Shown piece after piece: positions 17,615 to 29,923 of a DNA stretch of 64,000 nt. Origin of the DNA: Spongiibacter sp. IMCC21906 (lineage in GTDB: Bacteria > Pseudomonadota > Gammaproteobacteria > Pseudomonadales > Spongiibacteraceae); assembly GCF_001010805.1 (NCBI RefSeq), contig NZ_CP011477.1, positions 2,185,001 through 2,249,000 on the forward strand, written 5' to 3'. The notes below the pieces were generated by a model. That model saw only the letters and a list, made by a program, of their open reading frames with translations. It was not told where the DNA came from and did not search any database. Made by a program: the position numbers and the translations under genes. Every line of letters begins with the position of its first letter. Position 1 is the first letter of the stretch.

Positions 17615-18625
17615 TTACTGCTCCTTCAAATAAGGTTCGAATGCCTTGCTGTGACGACTGGCAAAACCCTCGTCGGTTTTCTCGATGATATACACCGGAA
17701 TGCCCTGACGATTCGCCACTTCTAAAGTGTGCTCTACACCCATAACTGAAAACGCCGTCGCCATGGCATCTGCATAGGCACATGATGGATCCAGAACGGT
17801 AACAGATGCAAGTCGGTGTGTTATCGGGCGACCTGTACGCGGGTCGATGGTGTGAGAATAGCGCACGCCATCTTCTTCAAAATAGTTGCGGTAATCGCCC
17901 GAGGTGGCAACTGCTATTTCGGCTAAACGAATAGGCAAGGTCTCGGTAGCGTTGGGATCTGGGTTTTCTACCCCTACCCGCCAGGCATCACCGCGAGGGC
18001 TTTTGCCCGCCACACGCATCTCACCACCGATTTCCACCAAATAGTTTGTCACGCCGAGGGATTCCAGCCAAACGGCTGCAGCATCGACCCCATAGCCCTT
18101 GGCAACGGCCGATAAATCCAGTTGCACAGCTGCGCGACGAAGAACCTTTGGCTCCAGCATATCCATTTCTAGCTGGGTATAGCCCACATTTTTCAACGCT
18201 GCCGCAATCGCATCGTCAGCCGGGACGCCATGCGCTTTATCCGGGCCAAAGCCCCACAAATTCACCAGCGGACCCACGGTAATATCAAAGGCGCCACCGC
18301 TAAGCCAACTCACTTCTGTCGCGATATTGAGCATGGCATAAAGGGGCGGACTGACCTTTTGCCACTCCCCCACCTTGCTACGATTAAGCTTGTTCAGCTC
18401 AGAATCTTCGATATAGGTTGAGGCAATGCTATTAAAGTGTTCGAGCTGAAAATCCAGATCTTTTTTAAGCTCATCACTACGCAATTCACCGGGGTTCACC
18501 AAGGTAATGTGGTAAGTCGTACCCATGGTATTCCCACTGAGCAGAATCACCGCTTCAGGGTCGGGATTACAGCCCACCAGAAACAACAAAAGCAGCACCA
18601 AGGCTGCTTTTGGGATGCGAAGCAT
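17615..18625 (-). CDS. apbE: FAD:protein FMN transferase ApbE
   Basis: ApbE attaches FMN through a phosphoester bond to threonines of NqrB and NqrC in the periplasm. The 336-residue lipoprotein begins with a signal peptide ending in a lipobox (LLFLVGC). It has the family motifs GNTMGTTYHI, FDITVGPLVNLWGFG, DLSAVAKGYGVD, IGGEMRV and YSHTIDPRTGRP. The frame extends upstream to 18670, but ATG 18625 is preferred: it lies 4 bp after the nqrF stop and has GGTGGA upstream. The target sites DxxSGAT/DxxTGAT are present in the NqrC and NqrB proteins of the same operon. Confidence 0.94.
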   Translation of the reverse strand: MLRIPKAALVLLLLFLVGCNPDPEAVILLSGNTMGTTYHITLVNPGELRSDELKKDLDFQLEHFNSIASTYIEDSELNKLNRSKVGEWQKVSPPLYAMLNIATEVSWLSGGAFDITVGPLVNLWGFGPDKAHGVPADDAIAAALKNVGYTQLEMDMLEPKVLRRAAVQLDLSAVAKGYGVDAAAVWLESLGVTNYLVEIGGEMRVAGKSPRGDAWRVGVENPDPNATETLPIRLAEIAVATSGDYRNYFEEDGVRYSHTIDPRTGRPITHRLASVTVLDPSCAYADAMATAFSVMGVEHTLEVANRQGIPVYIIEKTDEGFASRHSKAFEPYLKEQ

Positions 18626-18629
18626 CAGC

Positions 18630-19853
18630 TTATCCACCGAAATCATCCAGCATGATATTCTCGGGCTCAACGCCCAAGTCTTCCAGCATTTTGATCACTG
18701 CAGCATTCATCATTGGCGGCCCACACATATAGTACTCACAATCTTCTGGAGCTTCGTGATCCTTCAGATATTGCTCATACAACACAGTGTGGATAAAACC
18801 GGTCAACCCCTCCCAGTTATCTTCTGGTTGTGGGTCTGAAAGGGCCAAATGCCATTCAAAATTATCGTTCTCTTCGGCAAGTTTGTCGTACTCATCCATA
18901 TAGAAGGCCTCGCGCAGAGAACGCGCGCCGTACCAGAATGAGATTTTACGCTTGCTACCGAGGCGCTTGAGCTGATCAAAGATGTGAGAACGCATAGGCG
19001 CCATACCGGCACCACCACCGATAAACACCATCTCGGCATCCGTTTCTTTGGCAAAAAATTCACCAAAGGGACCGGAAACCTTCACTTTGTCACCCTCTTT
19101 GAGATTAAACACCCAAGAAGACATTTTGCCGGCCGTTAAGGACAGGTTATTCGGCGGCGGCGTAGCGGCACGAATATTAAACTTAACAATGCCCCGCTCT
19201 TCTGGGTAGTTGGCCATGGAATAGGCACGAATTACCGTTTCTTCCACTTTAGACTCTACATTGAAGAAACCAAAGCGCTCCCAATCACCCCGAAATTCCT
19301 CAGGAATATCAAAGTCTGAGTATTTTAAATGGTGCGGAGGACATTCCAGCTGCACATAACCGCCAGCACGGAAATCCACGTTTTCGCCTTCGGGCAGTTT
19401 TAGCGTTAGCTCCTTAATAAAGGTAGCAACATTGGGGTTGGACTGAACCGTACATTCCCATTGTTTAACGCCAAACACATCTTCAGGCACTTCAATCTTC
19501 ATATCCTGCTTAACCGGGGTCTGGCAGGACAAACGCCAGCCTTCTTTGGCTTCGCGAGGACTAAAGTGGGCTTCTTCCGTGGCCAGCATTGAGCCGCCAC
19601 CCTCTTCCACAATGCACTTACACTGGGCGCAACTACCGCCGCCGCCACAGGCAGATGCGAGAAAAACACCCTGGTTGGATAATGTTCCCAACAGCTTATC
19701 GCCAGATGGGACTGTAATGGTTTTCTCGCCATTGATTTCAATGGTTACATTGCCACTGCTCACCATACGCGAGCGGGCAACCAAAATAATGAACACCAAC
19801 GACAATACAATCGCGGTAAACATTACGACACCGAGAACAACTACCGTATTCAT
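18630..19853 (-). CDS. nqrF: Na+-translocating NADH:quinone reductase subunit F
   Basis: NqrF is the NADH-oxidising entry subunit. The 407-residue protein has an N-terminal membrane helix ([19 protein letters not shown]). A 2Fe-2S ferredoxin domain follows ([14 protein letters not shown], distal cysteine in RLSCQTP). The FAD-binding RAYSMANYP and NADH-binding [14 protein letters not shown] motifs complete it, with YMCGPPMM near the C-terminus. All four cluster cysteines are present and length equals that of the Vibrio protein. A GGAGG site precedes ATG 19853. Confidence 0.97.
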   Translation of the reverse strand: MNTVVVLGVVMFTAIVLSLVFIILVARSRMVSSGNVTIEINGEKTITVPSGDKLLGTLSNQGVFLASACGGGGSCAQCKCIVEEGGGSMLATEEAHFSPREAKEGWRLSCQTPVKQDMKIEVPEDVFGVKQWECTVQSNPNVATFIKELTLKLPEGENVDFRAGGYVQLECPPHHLKYSDFDIPEEFRGDWERFGFFNVESKVEETVIRAYSMANYPEERGIVKFNIRAATPPPNNLSLTAGKMSSWVFNLKEGDKVKVSGPFGEFFAKETDAEMVFIGGGAGMAPMRSHIFDQLKRLGSKRKISFWYGARSLREAFYMDEYDKLAEENDNFEWHLALSDPQPEDNWEGLTGFIHTVLYEQYLKDHEAPEDCEYYMCGPPMMNAAVIKMLEDLGVEPENIMLDDFGG

Positions 19854-19878
19854 TCAAACGCCTCCAGTATCTTCTCGG

Positions 19879-20487
19879 TTATAGGTCAATGCCGCCGAAG
19901 GACATAAAGCCCAACGACATCAAACCAACGGTGATAAAAGTAATGCCAAGGCCACGCAGCCCTTCTGGCACATCGCTGTACTTGAGTTTTTCGCGGATAC
20001 CAGCCAAGGCCATAATCGCCAATGCCCAACCGGTACCAGCGCCAGCACCGTAGACGACTGAATCAGCAAAGCCATAGTCCCGCTCAACCATAAACAAGGA
20101 GCCGCCCATGATGGCGCAGTTAACCGTGATCAGTGGTAGAAACACGCCCAAGGCGCTGTAGAGTGCAGGTACAAATTTATCCAGAAACATTTCCATGATC
20201 TGAACGATTGCCGCAATAACACCGATATAACTCAACAGGCCCAAGAAACTCAGATCAACATCTGGGTAACCTGCCCATGCCAATGCGCCTTCACGCAGCA
20301 AATAGTTATAGATCAGATTGTTTACTGGAACGGTGATGGTCAGCACCACGATAACCGCAATACCCAAACCGATAGCGGCTTGAATTTTTTTAGAAATCGC
20401 CAGGAACGTACACATACCCAGGAAAAACGCCAGGGCCATGTTTTCGATAAAGACCGACCTCACGAAGAGGCTAATATAATATTCCAT
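19879..20487 (-). CDS. nqrE: Na+-translocating NADH:quinone reductase subunit E
   Basis: NqrE is a 202-residue integral membrane protein with about six helices. With NqrD it holds the membrane-embedded iron centre. The cysteines expected for that centre are visible in [11 protein letters not shown] and [12 protein letters not shown]. Its ATG overlaps the nqrD stop codon (TGATG), so translation is coupled. NqrD and NqrE are pseudo-symmetric homologues related to RnfE and RnfA. Confidence 0.96.
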   Translation of the reverse strand: MEYYISLFVRSVFIENMALAFFLGMCTFLAISKKIQAAIGLGIAVIVVLTITVPVNNLIYNYLLREGALAWAGYPDVDLSFLGLLSYIGVIAAIVQIMEMFLDKFVPALYSALGVFLPLITVNCAIMGGSLFMVERDYGFADSVVYGAGAGTGWALAIMALAGIREKLKYSDVPEGLRGLGITFITVGLMSLGFMSFGGIDL

Positions 20488-21152
20488 CAGAAAGCCTCCT
20501 TCACGCTGCGGGTATTTTTGGTGATTTTAAATTCTTCTTTTTCTACTTGCTCAGACTTCCAGGACCGCAATGCCCAAATGAACATGCCGATCAGGAAGAA
20601 CGCGCTCGGTGGCAACAATAACAAGCCGTTGGGTACATACCAGCCGCCATCAGTTACCAATGGAAGAATTTCAATACCAAAAAGCTTGCCGGAACCAAAC
20701 AGCTCACGAATCACAGCAACTGACAGCAGTACAACGCTATAACCCAAGCCGTTACCAATACCATCGACAAAGCTGGCAATGGGTGGATTCTTCATCGCAA
20801 AGCCTTCAGCGCGGCCCATAACGATACAGTTGGTGATAATCAAACCCACAAACACCGACAGCTGCTTGCTGATGGCAAACGCGTAGGCTTTCAATAGCTG
20901 ATCTACCACGATTACCAGCGAGGCAATAATCACCATTTGCACGATGATCCGTATTGCACCGGGAATATGATTACGAATCAATGACACGGTGAAACTGGAA
21001 AAGGCCGTGACTAAAATGACCGAAATACACATTACCACGGTAACTTTAAGACTTGAGGTCACCGCCAATGCCGAACAAATACCCAATATCTGTAGGGCAA
21101 TCGGGTTATTTTTAAAAACGGGACTGGTAAGGGCTTCTTTCAACGTCGCCAT
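20487..21152 (-). CDS. nqrD: Na+-translocating NADH:quinone reductase subunit D
   Basis: This 221-residue polytopic membrane subunit is homologous to RnfE. The two cysteines for the shared Fe centre with NqrE are seen in [14 protein letters not shown] and [15 protein letters not shown]. It lies 4 bp after nqrC and overlaps nqrE by one base. The C-terminal tail is hydrophilic and basic, as is usual for this subunit. Confidence 0.96.
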   Translation of the reverse strand: MATLKEALTSPVFKNNPIALQILGICSALAVTSSLKVTVVMCISVILVTAFSSFTVSLIRNHIPGAIRIIVQMVIIASLVIVVDQLLKAYAFAISKQLSVFVGLIITNCIVMGRAEGFAMKNPPIASFVDGIGNGLGYSVVLLSVAVIRELFGSGKLFGIEILPLVTDGGWYVPNGLLLLPPSAFFLIGMFIWALRSWKSEQVEKEEFKITKNTRSVKEAF

Positions 21153-21155
21153 AGC

Positions 21156-21926
21156 TTAGGCCTCCCCTGACCGAAGATTTTCAAGAAAAGTTTTATAACC
21201 CATTTCGCCCATCCAGAAGCGAAGCAGGTTGGCAACACCACGGCTGGTCAAGGTTGCCCCCGAAAGCGCATCCACCTTGTTTTCAGCATTAGGCGTACTG
21301 CTACTAACATTGCCTTTTACCAAGTCGATGGCTACTTCTCCATCGTCATATATTTCTTTACCGGGCCATAGGCCTTTCCATTTGGGATTATCGACTTCAC
21401 CACCCAAGCCTGGCGTTTCACCGTGTTCGTAAAAACCCAGACCGGCAACCGTATTGAAGTCACCTTCCAATGCCAAAAAGCCGTAAAGCGTCGACCAGAG
21501 ACCATAGCCACGAACGGGCAAAATCAAGCGTTCATAATTGCCTGGCTCACCAACGAGGTACACCTCGGCAAAATTTTCGCGACGCTTAATTTTTGCCAGA
21601 TCTTCACTACCGCTAAGATTGATCGAGGTGTCAGGATTTTTCGCGACTTTCATCTGCTCAAACTTTTCCCCTGACATTTCCTCGGTGAACTTACCAGTGC
21701 GCAAGTCCACAATGCGGGTCGTGATCTGCTTGAATTGCTCATCAATACTGCTGCCCGCTTCCAACATGCCCGCCGCTGCGAGGATATTGGCCTTACGGTC
21801 CTGTGCCTTATTGGCAACTTGTGCCGGTTTTAACAGTACCGCCGCACTGGCTACTACCAAAGAGCAGACAATACAGAGGGTAAACGCAACCAGTAGCGTT
21901 TTTTTAATGCTGTCGTTACTAGCCAC
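21156..21926 (-). CDS. nqrC: Na+-translocating NADH:quinone reductase subunit C
   Basis: NqrC is anchored by one N-terminal helix ([22 protein letters not shown]) with a periplasmic FMN-binding domain. The covalent flavin attachment motif is [12 protein letters not shown] near residue 220, where the threonine accepts FMN from ApbE. The 256-residue length is standard. The start is GTG 21926 and overlaps the end of nqrB by 8 bp. The [14 protein letters not shown] segment is highly conserved in the family. Confidence 0.97.
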   Translation of the reverse strand: MASNDSIKKTLLVAFTLCIVCSLVVASAAVLLKPAQVANKAQDRKANILAAAGMLEAGSSIDEQFKQITTRIVDLRTGKFTEEMSGEKFEQMKVAKNPDTSINLSGSEDLAKIKRRENFAEVYLVGEPGNYERLILPVRGYGLWSTLYGFLALEGDFNTVAGLGFYEHGETPGLGGEVDNPKWKGLWPGKEIYDDGEVAIDLVKGNVSSSTPNAENKVDALSGATLTSRGVANLLRFWMGEMGYKTFLENLRSGEA

Positions 21927-23115
21927 GTGCCAACCTCCGCTTAATATTCGCTTGAACTACAAAGTGGTCAATAAGAGGAGCAAACAGGTTAGCAAACAGA
22001 ATCGCTAACATAATACCCTCTGGAAATGCCGGGTTAACCACCCGAATTAATACTGTCATTACCCCAATCAGCGCGCCGAATATCCACTTACCGGTATTAG
22101 TCATCGACGAAGAAACGGGGTCAGTCGCCATAAACATCATCCCGAACGCAAAACCACCTATCACCATATGCCAATACCATGGTGTGGCCATCATCGGGTT
22201 ACTGCTTTCGAGGCTATTAAACAGCATGCTCAGGCCAACCATACCGATCATGACACCGGCCACAATTCGCCATGAGGCAATACCTGTCCACAACAGCACT
22301 GCACCACCGATGAAAATGGCTAATGTAGAGGTTTCACCCATAGAACCGTGGATATTGCCCAAGAAGGCATCCATCCAAGTGATTTTTTCTTGCACCATGG
22401 CAATGCCATCACTGGCGGCTACTGACAATGCCGTCGCGCCGGTATAGCCATCCACTGCCGTCCATACTGCGTCGCCAGATAATTGCGCAGGGTAAGCAAA
22501 GTACAAAAACGCGCGGCCGGTCAAGGCAGGGTTCAGGAAGTTTTTACCGGTACCGCCGAACACTTCTTTGCCAATTACCACACCAAAACTGATACCCAGC
22601 GCTACCTGCCAAAGCGGAATGCTTGGCGGGCAGATCAGTGCAAACAGAATAGATGTTACGAAAAAGCCTTCGTTGACCTCGTGACCACGTTTCATGGCAA
22701 ACAGCACTTCCCAGAAACCGCCAACAAGAAAGGTGACCGCATAAACTGGAATAAAGTACCAAAAGCCGTGCCAGATATTGTCCCAAATGCTACTGGGATC
22801 ATAGCCGGCAAACATGGAGATCATCACATGGCGCCAGCCCTCACCCGCAGCCAAACCGCCGTCGAGCATAATGCTGTTGGCCTGAAAACCAATATTCCAC
22901 ATGCCGTAGAACATGGCCGGAAAGGTACAAAACCACACCGTGATCATAATCCGCTTCAGGTCCACACCATCGCGAACATGCGCCGTGGTTTTGGTCACCG
23001 AAGAAGGTGAATAAAAAATAGTGTCTACCGCTTCATAGAGGGCATACCATTTTTCATAGCGACCGCCTTTTTCAAAATGCGGCTCAATATCGTCTAAATA
23101 TTTTCTCAGTCCCAT
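21919..23115 (-). CDS. nqrB: Na+-translocating NADH:quinone reductase subunit B
   Basis: NqrB is the largest membrane subunit. It binds covalent FMN and riboflavin and forms much of the sodium path. The 398-residue protein has about ten helices, beginning near [16 protein letters not shown]. The flavinylation motif is [10 protein letters not shown], matching the DxxTGAT rule, with the threonine as acceptor. [13 protein letters not shown] and [12 protein letters not shown] are family-specific. It starts 3 bp after the nqrA stop, with an AGAGGG site inside the end of nqrA. Confidence 0.97.
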   Translation of the reverse strand: MGLRKYLDDIEPHFEKGGRYEKWYALYEAVDTIFYSPSSVTKTTAHVRDGVDLKRIMITVWFCTFPAMFYGMWNIGFQANSIMLDGGLAAGEGWRHVMISMFAGYDPSSIWDNIWHGFWYFIPVYAVTFLVGGFWEVLFAMKRGHEVNEGFFVTSILFALICPPSIPLWQVALGISFGVVIGKEVFGGTGKNFLNPALTGRAFLYFAYPAQLSGDAVWTAVDGYTGATALSVAASDGIAMVQEKITWMDAFLGNIHGSMGETSTLAIFIGGAVLLWTGIASWRIVAGVMIGMVGLSMLFNSLESSNPMMATPWYWHMVIGGFAFGMMFMATDPVSSSMTNTGKWIFGALIGVMTVLIRVVNPAFPEGIMLAILFANLFAPLIDHFVVQANIKRRLARG

Positions 23116-23118
23116 GGC

Positions 23119-24680
<1,562 letters not shown>

Positions 24681-24688
24681 GCCTCGGC

Positions 24689-26155
24689 TTACTCTTCTGG
24701 GTATATTGAGTAGGTAACGCCTGCCATTTGTTCCAGTACACGGTGTACCTGGCAGCTATAGCCAAACTCATTGTCATACCAACAATACAAAATAGCTGAC
24801 TTGCCATTAACAATAGTGGCTTCACTATCGAATACGCAAGCGTGTCGAGACCCCACAAAATCACTGGACACCACTTCTGGCGAGTTGGAGTAATCGATTT
24901 GTTTACGTAAGGGCGAATGCAGCGCCACTTTGCGCATAAATTCGTTTAGCTCATCCTTATTGGTCTCAGTTTTGAGATTCAATTTTAAAATGGCCAAGGA
25001 CACATTAGGCGTCGGCACCCGAATCGCATTTCCGCTCAACTTGCCAAGCAACTGTGGCAATACCTTACCGACTGCTTTCGCAGCGCCCGTTTCGGAAATA
25101 ACCATATTCAATGGTGCACTACGACCCCGACGATCACCTTTGTGGTAGTTGTCAATCAGGTTTTGGTCGTTGGTATAGGAGTGAACGGTCTCAACGTGAC
25201 CGCCTTCAACACCAAAGCGATCATCCAAAACTTTAAGCGGTGGCGCAATGGCATTAGTCGTACAGCTGGCAGCGGAGATAATGGTGTCATCATCGCTGAT
25301 CAAGTCACTGTTAACACCGTGGACGATATTCTTCATATCGCCTTTGCCTGGTGCGGTTAAAATAACTTTAGAAACACCGGGGCAGGTCAAATGTACCGCT
25401 AGACCTTCTGCATCCCGCCATTTACCCGTGTTATCAACCACAATAGCGTCATTGATACCGTATTGGGTATAGTCAACTTCGGTAGGTGACGCCGCATAAA
25501 TCACTTTGACTTCAACGCCATTGGCGACAAAAGACTGTCTTTCTTCATCGACACGGATAGTGCCTTGGAAAGGACCGTGTACCGAGTCGCGGCGCAACAA
25601 GCTGGCACGTTTAACCAGATCGTTCTCTGCACCACCAGGGCGAACGACCACGGCGCGCAAGCGTAGATTTTCACCACCGCCCGACTTCTCTATAAGGAGG
25701 CGCGCCATTAATCGACCAATACGACCAAAACCGTATAACACCACATCTCGAGGTGGACGCACGGGTTCCACAGTACCGCCAATTAAATCGGAAACCTGGC
25801 TACGCACAAACTCTTCAACTGACTTACCCGCCGGCTTCCCTTGCTCTTCATAAGCAACAGCAATACGACCCGCGTCAATATGCGCTGTACCTAGTTCTAA
25901 AGTGGCAAGTGCTTGAATAACGGGGAAGGTTTCAAATTCAGAAAGCTCGTTTTGCTCAACTTGGCGAACAAAGCGATGAGCTTGCATGATGTCAAGAACT
26001 GAAAGGTTTACCAGGTTCTTTCCGTAGATGTAGGTTTTTACATTGTTGTTGCGGTAGAGCTTACCAATAAGAGGGATCATACCCTCTGCGAGGGCTTCGC
26101 GTTCTTTCCAATCGGCGAAGTAATCATCAGGACGCTCACGTCTTCTTTCAGTCAC
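24689..26155 (-). CDS. gap: Glyceraldehyde-3-phosphate dehydrogenase, N-terminally extended form
   Basis: This enzyme interconverts glyceraldehyde 3-phosphate and 1,3-bisphosphoglycerate with NAD(P). At 488 residues it is about 150 longer than classical GapA. The extra N-terminal region (residues about 1-125) precedes the Rossmann motif LYGFGRIGRLMARLL. The catalytic cysteine is Cys298 in SAASCTTNAIAPPL. ETVHSYTNDQ and WYDNEFGYSCQVHRV complete the family signature. The start is GTG 26155 with an AGGG site upstream. A gap gene also neighbours mfd and nqr in Pseudomonas (PA3001 region). The extended form is often a second, gluconeogenic or accessory GAPDH; that role is inferred. Confidence 0.9.
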   Translation of the reverse strand: MTERRRERPDDYFADWKEREALAEGMIPLIGKLYRNNNVKTYIYGKNLVNLSVLDIMQAHRFVRQVEQNELSEFETFPVIQALATLELGTAHIDAGRIAVAYEEQGKPAGKSVEEFVRSQVSDLIGGTVEPVRPPRDVVLYGFGRIGRLMARLLIEKSGGGENLRLRAVVVRPGGAENDLVKRASLLRRDSVHGPFQGTIRVDEERQSFVANGVEVKVIYAASPTEVDYTQYGINDAIVVDNTGKWRDAEGLAVHLTCPGVSKVILTAPGKGDMKNIVHGVNSDLISDDDTIISAASCTTNAIAPPLKVLDDRFGVEGGHVETVHSYTNDQNLIDNYHKGDRRGRSAPLNMVISETGAAKAVGKVLPQLLGKLSGNAIRVPTPNVSLAILKLNLKTETNKDELNEFMRKVALHSPLRKQIDYSNSPEVVSSDFVGSRHACVFDSEATIVNGKSAILYCWYDNEFGYSCQVHRVLEQMAGVTYSIYPEE

Positions 26156-26401
26156 GACTTAACCCTTGTACTTAATTAGCGGCAGAAATTGTGCGCGTAT
26201 TATCTTTGTTACCGGCCTTTAGTTCAACTGCCACTCAACAGCAATCCTGCACTTGAGGGCACAGAGGGGGAAAATTTCCCTAAAAAACACCGCTTTGACA
26301 CCACAATCAGGCTTGAGTGGCGTGCAACAACGACGTGGAAGCACCTTTAAAAAAAAGCTCACACCGGCTCGGTGTTACAGCGGACTGGCAGTCGGGTTAC
26401 A

Positions 26402-29400
26402 ATGCCCGCCGATTTAGGCAGCCAAAGACAAAACCCCATTGTGATCAAACTTCCAGACATGCCCACGCCTTGGCAAAGTAAACACCAGCACTGGGGGCGC
26501 CTTCCCGCCGCCGCCAGGGGCTTGATTATTGCCGAGCTTGTTGAGCACTCCTCAGACCCGGTTCTCGTCATCTGCCGCGACACGTCGTCGGCGTATCAAC
26601 TTGAACAAGCCTTGGCTTTTTTTACCAAAGCCGATGTGCACTTGTTACCTGACTGGGAAACCCTGCCCTACGACACCTTTTCGCCCCACGAAGATATTAT
26701 CTCGGATCGGCTCAGAACCTTAAGCAAGTTACCGGAGCTGAAACAAGGGGTGCTGATTGTACCCATCACTACCTTAATGCAGCGATTGGCGCCCCCCGCC
26801 TATGTTCAACAGCGGGCATTGCGGTTTAAAGTCGGCCATATTCTCGACTTGGCCGAAATTCGGCTACAGCTAGAGCGCAGTGGTTACCGCCACACAGCCA
26901 CGGTCTATCAACACGGTGAGTACGCGTTTCGCGGTGCCATTCTCGATATATTCCCTATGGGTTGCGAGCAGCCACTGCGTATTGAATTACTAGATGACGA
27001 AATAGACAGCATTCGTGAGTTCGACCCAGAAACCCAGCGCGGCACTGAAAAAGTCGACGACATTGATCTACTCCCCGCCAAGGAATTCCCCCTTGATGAA
27101 GACGGCATTGCCCTTTTTCGCCGCCAATGGCATCACCGTTTCGACGTTGATCATCGCAAATGTAATCTTTACCAGGATGTCAGCGATGGTATCGCCCCCC
27201 CTGGAGTTGAATATTATTTAAGCCTGTTCTTTGAAGAAACCGCCTCGCTGTTTGATTACCTGCCCAGCAGCATTCACCTGATTACCGAAGCCGGTATTGA
27301 AGACGCCGCCCAGCATTATTGGCAAGATATTCAGCAACGCTACGAACAGCGCCAAGGTGATGTACAAAGGCCGATATTGCCACCGAATGCGATCTTCCAG
27401 GCGGTGCCCGAGCTGTTTGCGACCCTCAAACACTACCCGCGCATCAGTCTTTCTGCCAGCAGCCAGGCGGATCAAGCTGGTGGCCATGACTTTCCTATTC
27501 ACGATGGCCCAGAGCTTAATGTTGAGCCCAAGTCAGACGATCCGCTGGCAAAATTACGTGCTTACGCCCTCAATCGGCAGGTTTTATTGTGCGCGGAATC
27601 GGCGGGTCGCCGCGAAGCCTTACAGGATTTATTAAAACGGCATAAGCTTGAAGCCCGTGAATTTTCCAGCTGGGAAGCCTTTCACGACAGCCAAAGCCCA
27701 TTGGGCATTACCGTCGCCCCGCTGGAAGGCGGTTTTAGCAGCGACCACGCCAAGGCGTTTGCCCTCGTCTCTGAATCCCAGCTGTTTGGCCGCCGGGTAG
27801 CACAAAATCGACGCCGCAAAAAATCCACCAGCAACCCCGATCTCGTGGTACGCAATTTAGCCGAACTCAGACCGGGCGCGCCGGTAGTGCACGCCGATCA
27901 CGGTGTCGGTCGTTATCTGGGCCTGCAAACTTTAGATGTCGATGATGATGCCAACGAATTTCTCACCCTGGAATATGCCGAAGGCTCATTGCTCTATGTC
28001 CCCGTTAGCGCCTTATTTTTAATCAGCCGCTACACCGGCAGCGATGAAGACAATGCCCCGCTACACCGGCTGGGCTCAGACCAATGGTCTAAGGCCAAGC
28101 GTAAAGCCGCAGAAAAAATTCGTGATGTCGCCGCCGAGCTGCTGGATATCTACGCCCGCCGAAGCGCCCGCAGCGGCCGCGCCTTTGATCTGGATGAAGC
28201 GGACTATCAAATGTTTGCCGAGGGTTTTCCCTTTGAGGAAACCCCCGACCAACAAACTGCCATCGACGCCGTCATCGGCGACATGAAAGCCACCCAGCCG
28301 ATGGACAGGCTGGTTTGCGGTGACGTGGGCTTTGGTAAAACCGAAGTGGCCGTTCGAGCGGCCTTTATCGCCGTACAAAATAGCAGCCAAGTCGTCGTTT
28401 TGGTGCCTACCACCCTGCTCGCCCAGCAACATTTTGAGTCATTCAGAGATCGCTTTGCCGACTGGCCTGTTACCGTAGAAGTGCTATCGCGCTTCCGCAG
28501 TGCCAGTGAACAAAAAGCGATTCTGGAAAACATGGCCGATGGTAAAGTGGATATTTTAATCGGCACCCACAAGCTGCTTAATGGCGGCATTAAATATCGG
28601 GAGCTCGGCCTAGTCATTATCGACGAAGAACACCGCTTTGGTGTGCGCCAAAAAGAAGCCCTGAAAAATCTCCGTGCGGAAGTGGATATTCTGACCCTGA
28701 CGGCTACGCCGATTCCACGCACCCTGAACATGTCTATGTCGGGGATCAGGGATCTATCTATTATCGCAACGCCCCCCGCGCGTCGACTGTCGGTAAAAAC
28801 CTTTGTTCGCGAGCGTGACGATGCGCTGATAAAAGAAGCTATTCTCCGAGAAGTGCTGCGGGGTGGTCAGGTTTATTACCTCCACAATGAGGTAAAAACG
28901 ATAGAAAAAGCCGCCCGCGATTTGCAAGAAGTCTTACCCGACATTCGTATCGGCATCGGTCATGGTCAAATGCGGGAGCGGGAGCTGGAGCAGGTGATGA
29001 GTGATTTCTATCACCGCCGTCACAATGTATTGCTGTGCTCCACCATTATTGAAACCGGTATCGACGTACCCAATGCCAACACCATTATTATTGAGCGGGC
29101 CGATAAATTTGGCCTGGCTCAGTTGCATCAACTGCGGGGCCGGGTGGGTCGCTCCCATCACCAAGCCTATGCCTACTTACTCACCCCGCCAATTAAACAG
29201 CTTACCGGAGATGCCCAAAAACGCTTAACCGCCATCAGTGAAGCCGATGACTTGGGCGCAGGCTTTACCCTCGCGACACACGATATGGAGATTCGCGGCG
29301 CAGGTGAGCTGCTGGGCGATGAACAAAGCGGACAGATTCATTCCATTGGCTTTACCATGTATATGGATATGCTGGATCGGGCGGTTAACGCCATTAAGTC

Positions 29401-29872
29401 CGGCAAAACCATCGATCTTGAAAACAGCAGCGAAGACAATGTCGACATTAATTTGCGGCTACCCGCACTGATCCCCGACGACTACCTGCCCGACGTACAA
29501 AGCCGCTTAATGATGTATAAACGTATTGCCAGCGCCGCCAACGCTGACGAGCTTAGAGAGTTGCAGATAGAAATGATTGATCGCTTTGGCCTGCTGCCCG
29601 ATCAAATCAAAAATCTGTTCCGGGCTTCCGAACTCCGCCAACGAGCTGGCGCACTGGGGATCAGTAAACTGGAGTTTTCTGCTCGCGGCGGGCGAATCGA
29701 GTTTTCGGCTCATACCGAGGTGGACCCGCTAAAACTGGTACAGCTGGTTCAATCGGCGCCCGGCGCCTATCAATTTGATGGTGCCACGGCATTAAAATGC
29801 AAAGCTGAGCTTGAAGAAGCAGCGCAACGCTTTGAATACATAGAACAATTATTGGAGATGCTGGAACCGTAG
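26402..29872 (+). CDS. mfd: Transcription-repair coupling factor Mfd
   Basis: Mfd removes RNA polymerase stalled at lesions and recruits UvrA. The protein of about 1156 residues has the UvrB-homologous N-terminal domains (LPDWETLPYDTFSPHEDII). The RNA polymerase-interacting domain starts near PGAPVVHADHGVGRYLG. RecG-like helicase motifs follow: GDVGFGKTEVA (Walker A), IIDEEHRFG (DEEH box) and LTATPIPRTL. The TRCF C-terminal domain ends it. The frame opens at GTG 26372; ATG 26402 is a better first codon, and ATG 26456 is also possible because none has a clear ribosome-binding site. It is divergent from gap across about 250 bp. Confidence 0.96.
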   Translation: MPADLGSQRQNPIVIKLPDMPTPWQSKHQHWGRLPAAARGLIIAELVEHSSDPVLVICRDTSSAYQLEQALAFFTKADVHLLPDWETLPYDTFSPHEDIISDRLRTLSKLPELKQGVLIVPITTLMQRLAPPAYVQQRALRFKVGHILDLAEIRLQLERSGYRHTATVYQHGEYAFRGAILDIFPMGCEQPLRIELLDDEIDSIREFDPETQRGTEKVDDIDLLPAKEFPLDEDGIALFRRQWHHRFDVDHRKCNLYQDVSDGIAPPGVEYYLSLFFEETASLFDYLPSSIHLITEAGIEDAAQHYWQDIQQRYEQRQGDVQRPILPPNAIFQAVPELFATLKHYPRISLSASSQADQAGGHDFPIHDGPELNVEPKSDDPLAKLRAYALNRQVLLCAESAGRREALQDLLKRHKLEAREFSSWEAFHDSQSPLGITVAPLEGGFSSDHAKAFALVSESQLFGRRVAQNRRRKKSTSNPDLVVRNLAELRPGAPVVHADHGVGRYLGLQTLDVDDDANEFLTLEYAEGSLLYVPVSALFLISRYTGSDEDNAPLHRLGSDQWSKAKRKAAEKIRDVAAELLDIYARRSARSGRAFDLDEADYQMFAEGFPFEETPDQQTAIDAVIGDMKATQPMDRLVCGDVGFGKTEVAVRAAFIAVQNSSQVVVLVPTTLLAQQHFESFRDRFADWPVTVEVLSRFRSASEQKAILENMADGKVDILIGTHKLLNGGIKYRELGLVIIDEEHRFGVRQKEALKNLRAEVDILTLTATPIPRTLNMSMSGIRDLSIIATPPARRLSVKTFVRERDDALIKEAILREVLRGGQVYYLHNEVKTIEKAARDLQEVLPDIRIGIGHGQMRERELEQVMSDFYHRRHNVLLCSTIIETGIDVPNANTIIIERADKFGLAQLHQLRGRVGRSHHQAYAYLLTPPIKQLTGDAQKRLTAISEADDLGAGFTLATHDMEIRGAGELLGDEQSGQIHSIGFTMYMDMLDRAVNAIKSGKTIDLENSSEDNVDINLRLPALIPDDYLPDVQSRLMMYKRIASAANADELRELQIEMIDRFGLLPDQIKNLFRASELRQRAGALGISKLEFSARGGRIEFSAHTEVDPLKLVQLVQSAPGAYQFDGATALKCKAELEEAAQRFEYIEQLLEMLEP

Positions 29873-29923
29873 GGTGATACCTGCGATAGTAATGCCAGCC
29901 AAAATGCCGGGGTTCCGATCACT

